Shown here one piece after another: positions 1 to 5,983 of a DNA stretch of 6,564 bases (positions are counted from its first letter, which is position 1; every line of letters begins with the position of its first letter). The stretch is taken from NCBI GenBank assembly GCA_003533975.1, contig DQCL01000153.1:19673-26236 (forward strand). Direction: 5' to 3'. The notes beneath the pieces are model-generated. The model had not been told where the DNA came from and made no database searches. It worked only from the letters and a program-made list of their open reading frames with translations. The DNA comes from Octadecabacter sp. GTDB taxonomy: Bacteria; Pseudomonadota; Alphaproteobacteria; Rhodobacterales; Rhodobacteraceae. The position numbers were made by a program, and so were the translations under genes.

Positions 1-366
1 TTGAAGCGTTTTCAAGACATCGACTGTTGAGGTGTAAAGTTCTGTTTCGTCATGCGGGGACGAGCGTAAATGTTTCGCGAAATCGATTTGACCGAGGTCG
101 CTTAACACCAACAAACCATTGGCGTCGTCCCAAGCCAAAACTTCGGGAGCAGCAAGCGAAAGCTGAGTGAGGTGCGCCGCGATTTCAACGAACAGAGATT
201 GGCTTCCGCAGATTTCTACCGGTGCATCCATTAAGATAACAGATTGGCCCGCCGGACCCAGAAGCCGCTCGTATCGGCGGGCGGACGCATCGCCAGCCAA
301 GGGCGCGCGTCTCCAATCAGACCATTCAGTTGCGGCCAGCCAGTCTTGAACAAATTCGCTACGCAT
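1..366 (-). CDS. AmgK-like aminoglycoside phosphotransferase-family sugar kinase (3' part beyond window)
   Basis: This reading frame starts with ATG at 366-364 and stays open to the left edge, giving 122 residues with no stop. The translation has GDASARRYERL at residues 25-35, ILMDAP at 44-49 and LLVLSDLG at 85-92. These match the N-terminal lobe of the AmgK branch of the aminoglycoside phosphotransferase family. Known AmgK enzymes phosphorylate N-acetylmuramate and N-acetylglucosamine at the anomeric position during peptidoglycan recycling, acting in the cytoplasm with the nucleotidyltransferase MurU. The catalytic loop and metal-binding residues lie beyond the window, so activity cannot be judged. 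The start codon lies inside the end of tsaE: the two genes share the eight bases ATGCGTAG, which implies translational coupling. Family assignment is strong; the exact substrate is inferred. A murU-like gene may follow to the left, but this cannot be seen. Confidence 0.85.
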   Translation of the reverse strand, partial: MRSEFVQDWLAATEWSDWRRAPLAGDASARRYERLLGPAGQSVILMDAPVEICGSQSLFVEIAAHLTQLSLAAPEVLAWDDANGLLVLSDLGQIDFAKHLRSSPHDETELYTSTVDVLKTLQ

Positions 367-829
367 GCGCGTCGAGTCCCGCCAGCCTGTTCCGCCAATT
401 GTCCCCATAAGTGAGTGTGGCGAGATGGCAATCGGATGCGACGTCTAGGTCAATGTCCAAGGCAGTTTCTGGCGTTAGATCTTCCAATAATTCGGGCCAC
501 TCAATCAGGCAAATTTGGTCACTCAGCGCGTCGATCAAGCCAAGCTCAACCGCTTCTTGAGTATCGCTAAGGCGATAAAGATCAGCGTGCCAAACTTCAA
601 CGTCTCCGAATTCATAGGTTTGAACGAGCGTGAACGTCGGGGAGGGTACTTCGGTTTCAGGACCGAGAAGCGATCGGATAAATGCGCGCGCTAATGCTGA
701 CTTCCCTGATCCGATTTGGCCGCGCAGCAAAAAGCAGTCACCCGCCTGCGCGTACTTCGCAAGGGTTTCGCCGAGCCGCGCTGTGTCATCTTCAGATGAA
801 AGTCGCAAAGTTGTTGTTGAACGCACCAT
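359..829 (-). CDS. tsaE: tRNA threonylcarbamoyladenosine biosynthesis ATPase TsaE
   Basis: TsaE is the P-loop ATPase that works with TsaB and TsaD to make N6-threonylcarbamoyladenosine at position 37 of ANN-decoding tRNAs in the cytoplasm. The 156-residue product has the usual family length. Signature motifs appear in order: Walker A GQIGSGKS (37-44), PSPTF (62-66), HADLYRL (81-87), ELG (95-97) and EWPE (110-113). An in-frame TAA sits 12 bases upstream of the ATG, so this is the first usable ATG. The ribosome binding site is weak (AAAGTTGG), which suggests that part of its translation depends on read-in from the upstream PAS gene, whose stop lies 40 bases away. Its own stop overlaps the next gene's start. 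The C-terminal tail after about residue 120 is poorly conserved, as is common in this family. No odd residues were noticed. Confidence 0.95.
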   Translation of the reverse strand: MVRSTTTLRLSSEDDTARLGETLAKYAQAGDCFLLRGQIGSGKSALARAFIRSLLGPETEVPSPTFTLVQTYEFGDVEVWHADLYRLSDTQEAVELGLIDALSDQICLIEWPELLEDLTPETALDIDLDVASDCHLATLTYGDNWRNRLAGLDAHA

Positions 830-869
830 GCGCCAACTTTAGGCCGCACCGAATTGCCTGCAAGGTTAA

Positions 870-2471
870 TCAGACAGTTAATGAACGTTGAGGCTTGAAT
901 TCCAGTGCCTCGACGACTCCAGAGGCTGCGTTTTCTCTGTCTGCAAGGATGAATGTGACCTGGTGACTGCCGTCCGGTAGTGGATGGTACTGGCAGCTAA
1001 TTTCGACATGACCGTCTAACCAAACGGATCCACACCACGATGTTTCTGTTGTTCCGAGGTTTATTGCTTCGTGCAGTTTGACCCAGACAGGGGACGGTGC
1101 GGTTGCTTCCTGCCAGTTTGCAGATTCCTCAGTATAGTCGCGGCTGGTGATCGTGCCTTCGACCTCAGTTCCCCAAAGAGATTGGTATGCGGTATTCGCC
1201 ACGATCATAGTTCCCGAGGATGAAAATACGCATACAGCGGCTTCCAGATTGTTGATAACTGCACGGCTAACGTCGATCTGCGAGCGGAATTTGCGCGTTA
1301 GCGAAACCTCGTCGCTAATGTCTTCTAACAAGAATGCGATCGCGCCGTTTGGGTGCGGTTTTCCGGTTACTCGAAATGTTTGCCCATTCGGGATCGCCCA
1401 AGTTTCCTGATAGCTTCCTTGCGCAGCAGCAGACTCCAATTCCGCCATGTGATTTCGCCAAGATGAATAGTTCTTTGGTTCAGGCATCATTCGGTTGTCG
1501 CGTAGCCGATCAAGAAACGAAAACAAGGTCGGACGAGCGATCAGGAAATCGGGGGGTAGATGGCTAAGATCGCCGAGGGCCGGGTTGAAAAGTACGAGGC
1601 GGCGATCGGCGTCAAATATTGCGAGCCCTACAGAGAGGTGGGCGAAAGTTTTTGTGAGTGTCTGAACGAAGTCGCGCTGTGCCTCCTTTGCGGAAACAAC
1701 CGAAGTTGCGTCGATCGCGAAATGGATCGTATCGCTGCCGCGTTTTAGGCTTGTGACCTCAAACCAGATCGGTTTTTCCTGCGGGCCAATGTCCACGCGA
1801 TGCATATCGATGACCGGTGCGTTTCCTGAAGGCATTGCGACATTGTCGAAAACGGCGCGAGGCGGCCAGGGAAGTGCCGCGTCAGACGCAACGGGAAAAA
1901 TCACCTCAGACAACTCTATATAGGACTTATTTGCCCAAGTTAGAGTACCTTGGGCACCTTGTTTCCAAATCAGTTGGGGTGAATCCTCACCGATGCTTCG
2001 TAGCGTCTCAAGTTCATTTTCAATCGCGTTTGCGGTGAGTGGATCAATCGTATCATCCGGATGATCTTTATGTTGGACCAGTGTAATCCGAGCCAGCCCA
2101 TTCCAATACTCGGCTTCGAGCCAGCTTTTGTGGTCATCAACCGGTTTGATCGCCTTCTTCCCAGATTTGGCGAGGTCTGCGAGCTGGAATCGCAGTTCGG
2201 GGAAGCGGGCAGAAAGGAGAGATAGAAACACCTCCCAATCGGACTGATCAGCGTTCCGATGGTCCAATAGGCTGCGGGCAAGCGGGGAGGCGTCAACGAG
2301 TTTTTCATCGTCAAAGAGAAAAGTAACGGTGTCTTCTGCCCCAAGCATAAGAGCGCGCGCCGTCACGAGTGATTTTTTGTTGGTTCGAATCCAGTATAAG
2401 AGAAGCCCAACAGCGCAAAGAGTGCCTGCCAGAACGGCACCTAACACACCAAGAAAACCAAGCTGACCCAT
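870..2471 (-). CDS. Membrane-anchored multi-PAS regulatory protein, no kinase domain (possible DivL-type)
   Basis: The 533-residue product begins with one hydrophobic segment (about 4-28) followed by WIRTNKK, suggesting a membrane anchor with a cytoplasmic body. About four PAS-like units follow, near 46-135, 160-258, 277-388 and 402-512. The third is clearest (VGLAIFDADRRLVLFNPAL, 281-299) and resembles the PAS_7 type; the fourth has AVCVFSSSGTMIVANTAYQ (412-430). There is no H-box, N-box or glycine-rich ATP site, and the protein ends about 20 residues after the last PAS unit. From memory, Caulobacter DivL has a membrane helix and four PAS domains before a dimerisation domain in which tyrosine replaces the phosphorylated histidine. 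Rhodobacter capsulatus has a PAS-domain DivL that affects CtrA. This protein fits a DivL without its kinase part, which is an inference. A GGAG lies 9 bases before the ATG. An orphan PAS sensor of other function remains possible. Confidence 0.85.
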   Translation of the reverse strand: MGQLGFLGVLGAVLAGTLCAVGLLLYWIRTNKKSLVTARALMLGAEDTVTFLFDDEKLVDASPLARSLLDHRNADQSDWEVFLSLLSARFPELRFQLADLAKSGKKAIKPVDDHKSWLEAEYWNGLARITLVQHKDHPDDTIDPLTANAIENELETLRSIGEDSPQLIWKQGAQGTLTWANKSYIELSEVIFPVASDAALPWPPRAVFDNVAMPSGNAPVIDMHRVDIGPQEKPIWFEVTSLKRGSDTIHFAIDATSVVSAKEAQRDFVQTLTKTFAHLSVGLAIFDADRRLVLFNPALGDLSHLPPDFLIARPTLFSFLDRLRDNRMMPEPKNYSSWRNHMAELESAAAQGSYQETWAIPNGQTFRVTGKPHPNGAIAFLLEDISDEVSLTRKFRSQIDVSRAVINNLEAAVCVFSSSGTMIVANTAYQSLWGTEVEGTITSRDYTEESANWQEATAPSPVWVKLHEAINLGTTETSWCGSVWLDGHVEISCQYHPLPDGSHQVTFILADRENAASGVVEALEFKPQRSLTV

Positions 2472-2508
2472 CTCACATCTCCGACTTTGCGAAGGATAAG
2501 ATGGGTCA
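2464..2508 (-). repeat. Perfect 10-bp inverted repeat spanning the PAS-gene start codon
   Basis: TGACCCATCT (2464-2473) and AGATGGGTCA (2499-2508) are exact reverse complements separated by 25 bases. If the minus strand is transcribed across both arms, for example by read-through from regB, the 3' arm contains the AUG of the PAS gene and its next codons, and the GGAG ribosome binding site lies in the loop. Such a hairpin could lower translation of read-through transcripts. A transcript starting near 2486 would lack the 5' arm and escape this. The repeat is certain; the function is inference. Confidence 0.5.
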
Positions 2509-2529
2509 ATTTAGTTAACCGCTAGTTAA
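2493..2529 (-). promoter_or_regulatory. CtrA box TTAA-N7-TTAAC with candidate promoter for the PAS gene
   Basis: Read on the minus strand, 2529-2514 is TTAACTAGCGGTTAAC, a perfect match to the alphaproteobacterial CtrA consensus TTAA-N7-TTAAC. On the plus strand the two TTAA halves are at 2515-2518 and 2526-2529, exactly seven bases apart. A -10-like TATCCT (4 of 6) follows at 2498-2493, placing the CtrA box over the -35 region, the usual position at CtrA-activated promoters. The predicted start point is near 2486, about 15 bases before the PAS-gene ATG. The site lies in the 62-base gap after regB, so it could drive the PAS gene, tsaE and the amgK-like gene separately from regB. The match is seen in sequence; binding by CtrA is inferred. 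Confidence 0.6.
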
Positions 2530-2533
2530 AAGA

Positions 2534-3916
2534 CTAAGTGATCAAAGTATTGTCGCCTAGTGCACCGCGCGCCGTTTCAGTTGAGGATTCAATGCTGCTT
2601 CGTGGCCAGTTCACGGTGACGATTGCCCCGCGGCCCATTTTTGGTCTTGCCCGCGAGGGGCCGTTCACGAAACTCAACGTTGCGCCGGATCTTTCCAAAA
2701 GCGTCTTGGCGATAAACAGGCCCAAGCCCATGCCTTCATACCCTGGTCGCCGCGCGCTTCCCTCTTCGTGTCTGCGACGCCGTACAAAAGGCTCACCAAT
2801 TCGATGAAGGACAGAGCTTGGAAAACCTGGGCCATCATCACCGATGTCGACGGTGATAAAGTCATCTGTCCAACTGATCGCGACCAAAACTGAGCTTTGG
2901 GAGAAATCCACAGCATTTTGAACGAAATTCCGGATGCCATGGATAATCTCAGGGTGTCTATAGATGTCGGGCTGGCGCGAATTGTCCCCCGGGGGTGCTT
3001 GCGTTTTGAACTGCACCAATTTGCCGCGATGAAGGTGCGGTTCACTTGCCTCGCGGATGACAGTTTCGATGGGTGCTTGGCGTAAAAGATGATCTTCTTT
3101 TCCGGCCCGACCCATCGACCGTAATATGTCACGGCATCTATCCGCTTGCTCGCGTATTAGTCGTGCATCTTCTTTTAGCTCTTCGTTGTCGCCAAGCTCA
3201 TCCAATAGTTCGCTACTGACGAGCTTGATCGTTGCGAGCGGCGTACCAAGTTCATGCGCGGCCGCTGCAACAACGCCCCCCAAATCAGTGAGTTTTTGTT
3301 CGCGTGCTAACGCCATTTGTGTGGCGACAAGTGCCTCACTCATCGAAAGCGTTTCTTGGGTCACCTGACGCGCATAAATCCCGACAAAGACGACACCAAT
3401 CACGAGCGAAACCCAAAAACCGAACACGAATAGATCCGGTAAGATTAAGGGAAATCCGGACGCCGTCATGATTGGAAGGCTTGTGAAGCGCAAAAGCGTC
3501 ACGATGGCGAGCGTGGTTGCACCTAGAATTAAAGTGCTGCGCAAAGGTAAGAGCGTGGACGCGATTGTTACAGGAGCGAGGAGCAAAAGCGCGAATGGAT
3601 TGCTTAACCCACCTGTTAGAAACAACAGTAACCCCAGTTGAGCGAGGTCAAAACCGATCATCAGGTTCGCTTCGTTCTCTGATAATCGACGGTTCTCGGG
3701 GTAAACAATGTATGAGACGACGTTCAGAAGAACGGACAGGCCGATAACGACGACGATGAAGCCTGTTTCAAGATTCAGTCGGAAAAAGAGCATTGCAGCC
3801 AGGACCGCTGCGGCTTGCCCCAAAACCGCAAACCAACGAATTGAGGCCAATGTCCGAACGCGCACCCAATTGCTGCGGTTCTGATTCTGAAACACGTCGT
3901 TCTCTATCTGCGCCAT
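2534..3916 (-). CDS. regB: Redox-sensing membrane histidine kinase RegB (PrrB)
   Basis: RegB autophosphorylates and passes phosphate to RegA in response to redox state, controlling respiration, and in phototrophs also photosynthesis, carbon and nitrogen fixation genes. The 460-residue product has six hydrophobic segments (about 26-45, 52-72, 83-101, 106-124, 127-147, 160-181). It carries the ubiquinone-site heptapeptide GGLSNPF (102-108), the H-box AAAAHELGTPLATI with phosphorylated His221, and the conserved redox-active Cys261 (EQADRCRDIL). It also has the N-box around RNFVQNAVDF (329-338), DIGDDGPGF (357-365), EPF (375-377) and GMGLGLFIAK (395-404). His221 and Cys261 sit four residues before R. 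capsulatus His225 and Cys265, so their spacing is preserved. No motif is missing, and the kinase should be active. It diverges from senC. The ribosome binding site is weak and no clear promoter was seen on its side. Confidence 0.96.
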   Translation of the reverse strand: MAQIENDVFQNQNRSNWVRVRTLASIRWFAVLGQAAAVLAAMLFFRLNLETGFIVVVIGLSVLLNVVSYIVYPENRRLSENEANLMIGFDLAQLGLLLFLTGGLSNPFALLLLAPVTIASTLLPLRSTLILGATTLAIVTLLRFTSLPIMTASGFPLILPDLFVFGFWVSLVIGVVFVGIYARQVTQETLSMSEALVATQMALAREQKLTDLGGVVAAAAHELGTPLATIKLVSSELLDELGDNEELKEDARLIREQADRCRDILRSMGRAGKEDHLLRQAPIETVIREASEPHLHRGKLVQFKTQAPPGDNSRQPDIYRHPEIIHGIRNFVQNAVDFSQSSVLVAISWTDDFITVDIGDDGPGFPSSVLHRIGEPFVRRRRHEEGSARRPGYEGMGLGLFIAKTLLERSGATLSFVNGPSRARPKMGRGAIVTVNWPRSSIESSTETARGALGDNTLIT

Positions 3917-3948
3917 AATGACCGGTATCTCGATTGTGACTTACGCTT

Positions 3949-3978
3949 TTCACATGGTGCACATACTTAGAAGATAAT
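3949..3978 (+). promoter_or_regulatory. Candidate sigma-70-type promoter for senC-regA
   Basis: TTCACA (3949-3954, 5 of 6 to TTGACA) and GATAAT (3973-3978, 5 of 6 to TATAAT) are separated by 18 bases in the regB-senC divergent region. The predicted start point is near 3985. That would leave only about 5 bases before the ATG at 3990 but about 20 before the ATG at 4005, which favours the latter as the senC start. This is recognised by eye only. Confidence 0.4.
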
Positions 3979-4004
3979 CGCGACCTAAAATGTGGATGCC
4001 CAAC

Positions 4005-4622
4005 ATGTCAAAAACTTATGCTATCGCCGCCGGAGCCGTTGTCGTCGCCCTTTTAGGAGGCACATTTGCTGCAACGCAATTTAGCCGAAGCGATGATATA
4101 TTCGCTCAATGCCGAGCTAGCCAATCTGGAGGAGGCGCCATCGGCGGCCCGTTCGAATTGGTTGATGAAAATGGTGTGACCGTAACCAACGAGGACGTCA
4201 TTACAGGCCCGACGGTGATCTATTTTGGTTATACGTTTTGCCCCGATGTCTGTCCGCTGGACAACATGAGAAACGCACAAGCCATTGAAATATTGGATGA
4301 GCAGGGCATAGAGGTGACCCCTGTGTTCATCTCCATCGACCCGGAACGTGACACAGTTGACGTAGTGCGGGAGTTTACAGACAATTTCCACGACCGGATG
4401 ATTGGTCTTACCGGTTCGCCAGAACAAGTCAGAGCGGCATCGCAGGCCTATCGCACTTACTACGCCAAACAAGAGGCCGACGATGAGTACTATCTCGTTG
4501 ACCATACAACCATGTCCTACCTCGTGTTTCCGGAGTACGGATTTCAGGAATTTTACCGCCGCGACGTAACTCCAGAGCAAATGGCGGAGAGTCTTAGCTG
4601 TTTTATTGAGGCAGCAAGCTAA
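4005..4622 (+). CDS. senC: SCO-family copper-binding protein SenC (PrrC)
   Basis: SCO proteins bind copper through a CxxxC pair and a distal histidine and help assemble the copper centre of cytochrome c oxidase. In Rhodobacter, SenC/PrrC also influences RegB signalling. Counting from the ATG at 4005, the 205-residue product has an N-terminal hydrophobic anchor (about 4-25) and IGGPFEL (46-52). FCPDVCP holds Cys79 and Cys83, and VDHTT holds His167. All three copper ligands are present, and the rest would lie in the periplasm. Two more cysteines occur at 36 and 199. An in-frame ATG at 3990 would add MWMPN, but it lacks a ribosome binding site and lies almost on the predicted transcript start, whereas GGA precedes 4005 by 8 bases. 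regA follows 66 bases downstream and is probably co-transcribed. The assignment is secure; the start is moderately sure. Confidence 0.94.
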   Translation: MSKTYAIAAGAVVVALLGGTFAATQFSRSDDIFAQCRASQSGGGAIGGPFELVDENGVTVTNEDVITGPTVIYFGYTFCPDVCPLDNMRNAQAIEILDEQGIEVTPVFISIDPERDTVDVVREFTDNFHDRMIGLTGSPEQVRAASQAYRTYYAKQEADDEYYLVDHTTMSYLVFPEYGFQEFYRRDVTPEQMAESLSCFIEAAS

Positions 4623-4688
4623 CCAGACCGTTTGACCGTACTCTCAACCAACGATAGGTCTAAGGGGGGTTAGAATAAGGGATGGTAT

Positions 4689-5234
4689 ATGGACCTGGAA
4701 CCAATCGGAGAAGACGCGTCCTTATTGTTGGTGGACGACGATGAACCCTTTTTACGCCGCCTTGCCAAAGCGATGGAGAAGCGCGGGTTCTCGGTTGAAA
4801 CTGCTGAAAGCGTAGCTGCGGGTAAGGCTATCGCGACAGCGCGGCCACCTGCCTATGCCGTTGTGGATTTGCGACTCGAAGATGGGACCGGGCTTGATGT
4901 GGTCGAAACCCTGCGCGAACGCCGCCCTGAAGCGCGTATTGTTGTTTTAACGGGCTACGGTGCGATTGCCACCGCTGTAGCGGCCGTGAAAATCGGAGCG
5001 ACCGATTACCTTTCCAAGCCAGCGGATGCGACCGACGTTATGAATGCGCTATTGGCAAACGGTGCAGAACTTCCGCCCCCACCAGAAAATCCGATGAGTG
5101 CAGATCGTGTCCGTTGGGAGCACATCCAGCGGGTGTATGAATTGTGTGATCGCAATGTGTCTGAAACCGCGCGGCGCCTGAACATGCACCGCCGGACGTT
5201 GCAGCGGATTCTGGCAAAACGCAGCCCACGTTGA
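4689..5234 (+). CDS. regA: Redox response regulator RegA (PrrA)
   Basis: RegA is the DNA-binding partner of RegB, a global transcription regulator of redox-responsive genes in the cytoplasm. The 181-residue protein has a receiver domain (about 11-125) with the acidic pocket Asp16-Asp18, phosphorylation site Asp60 (VVDLRLEDG), Thr88 and Lys110. A proline linker (PPPP, 129-132) follows, then the highly conserved MSADRVRWEHIQRVYE stretch and a Fis-type helix-turn-helix at about 157-176 (NVSETARRLNMHRRTLQRIL). All residues needed for phosphorylation are present. The ribosome binding site AAGGGA starts 12 bases before the ATG. Transcription probably comes from the senC promoter. A TTGACC at 4632-4637 is a possible -35 for an internal promoter, but no good -10 follows. 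No hvrA gene lies downstream, unlike Rhodobacter capsulatus. Confidence 0.97.
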   Translation: MDLEPIGEDASLLLVDDDEPFLRRLAKAMEKRGFSVETAESVAAGKAIATARPPAYAVVDLRLEDGTGLDVVETLRERRPEARIVVLTGYGAIATAVAAVKIGATDYLSKPADATDVMNALLANGAELPPPPENPMSADRVRWEHIQRVYELCDRNVSETARRLNMHRRTLQRILAKRSPR

Positions 5235-5251
5235 CCATCACGATCTTTGGT

Positions 5252-5281
5252 AAACCTTATCGGACTGCCCGTTAAGGTTTT
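5252..5281. terminator. Inverted repeat between convergent genes, likely terminator of regA
   Basis: AAACCTTA (5252-5259) pairs with TAAGGTTT (5273-5280). Inside, after a T-T mismatch, CGG pairs with CCG around a five-base loop (ACTGC). The plus-strand right arm runs into TTTT (5278-5281), so it looks like an intrinsic terminator for senC-regA. On the minus strand the hairpin is followed by only TTTA, so termination of the HD gene in that direction is less convincing. It fills most of the 50-base gap between the two stop codons. Confidence 0.6.
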
Positions 5282-5284
5282 GAA

Positions 5285-5875
5285 TCAAAGCTGCGCCAAA
5301 AGCTCAGCGTGCCTACGTGTAAAATCACGGCGGACTTCAATCGGCGGACGAAGCTGTATCTTGGCTGTCTGTGCAATGTTCGGATCCGGCTTTCCAAAAA
5401 ATTTGTCGGCTTCGGTCCGTGTAAAGCCGGCAATTTGAACTGCTTCAAGCCAAGCACTGATCTTGTCAGCCTTCTTGATCTGCTTTTTGATGATGGCCGG
5501 AACCTGCGCGGGCAATCCGAACCGGATATGTATTGCTGCCATTAATCGGTCATCCAGCGTTTCGTACCCCGGCCCTACGGCCGCTTTAACTGGGCTGATC
5601 ATGTCGCCAATCACGTATTCGGGCGCGTCGTGCAGCAGCGCAGCAAGCTGCCATTTGACAGGTGCCTTTGGGTTCATGGCTGTAAAAATCTGTTCGACCA
5701 ACAAAGAGTGTTCAGCGACAGAGTAAGCAAAATCACCAACTGTTTGGCCATTCCAACGCGCAACAAACGCGAGTCCATGGGCGATATCTTCAATTTCGAC
5801 ATCCATCGGTGTTGGGTCAAGCAGGTCAAGCCGACGACCAGATAGCATACGTTGCCATGCACGGGGTTGTTTCAT
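5285..5875 (-). CDS. HD-domain phosphohydrolase, YfbR-like 5'-deoxynucleotidase
   Basis: YfbR-type enzymes are metal-dependent HD hydrolases that remove phosphate from deoxynucleoside 5'-monophosphates in the cytoplasm. The 196-residue product is close to the roughly 199 residues of E. coli YfbR. It shows equivalents of the key residues in the same order: Arg40-Trp41 (ARWNGQ), the SVAEHSLLV histidine His56, His82-Asp83 with Glu86 and Asp91 in LLHDAPEYVIGDMISPVK, and Asp137 in IKKADKISAWLEA. The metal set is therefore His56, His82, Asp83 and Asp137. GGAG stands 8 bases before the ATG, supporting the start. The N-terminal stretch SGRRLDLLDP and DVEIEDIAHGLA differs from E. coli YfbR and may mark an alphaproteobacterial branch. 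The gene converges on regA and diverges from ahcY. HD superfamily membership is secure; the deoxynucleotidase substrate is inferred from the motif match. Confidence 0.85.
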   Translation of the reverse strand: MKQPRAWQRMLSGRRLDLLDPTPMDVEIEDIAHGLAFVARWNGQTVGDFAYSVAEHSLLVEQIFTAMNPKAPVKWQLAALLHDAPEYVIGDMISPVKAAVGPGYETLDDRLMAAIHIRFGLPAQVPAIIKKQIKKADKISAWLEAVQIAGFTRTEADKFFGKPDPNIAQTAKIQLRPPIEVRRDFTRRHAELLAQL

Positions 5876-5983
5876 CTAAGGCACTCCGAATTAGACGCTG
5901 ACCCTACGGCGCACATGCTTTGATTGTCGAGGCCCCTTCGTGGTGCTAAGGGGGCGGCAACAAAGTTTGTAAGGAGAGCCGTC
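5876..5983 (+). promoter_or_regulatory. HD gene-ahcY divergent intergenic region with a hairpin in the ahcY leader
   Basis: This 108-base gap must hold the promoters of both flanking genes, but no convincing -35/-10 pair was found for either. A hairpin of CCCCTT (5933-5938) and AAGGGG (5948-5953) with a nine-base loop lies 17 bases before the ahcY ribosome binding site AAGGAG (5971-5976). It has no T-run, so it is not an intrinsic terminator. CCTT in its left arm could also pair with the first four bases of the ribosome binding site. The known SAH riboswitch core was not recognised here. Confidence 0.3.

Noticed and set aside
866..881. Second TTAA pair, near the tsaE upstream region, resembling a CtrA box
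   Set aside because: The halves are separated by eight bases, not seven, and they overlap the end of the PAS coding region, so this does not fit the consensus.
2674..3132. 152-codon open frame overlapping regB on the same strand
   Set aside because: It lies in another frame inside the conserved RegB kinase domain and has no family motif; it is a shadow frame.
3935..3954. TGTGA and TCACA inverted pair suggesting a CRP/FNR-type site
   Set aside because: The spacer is ten bases, not the six of CRP sites, and the FNR TTGAT/ATCAA pattern is absent.
4053..4580. Long open frame of 175 codons antisense to senC
   Set aside because: It lies entirely opposite a secure SCO gene, shows no recognisable domain, and is explained by codon bias of the real gene.
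5876..5983. SAH riboswitch or SAM/SAH riboswitch before ahcY
   Set aside because: Considered because of the downstream gene, but the conserved core sequences I know for these elements are not visible; only a simple hairpin remains.
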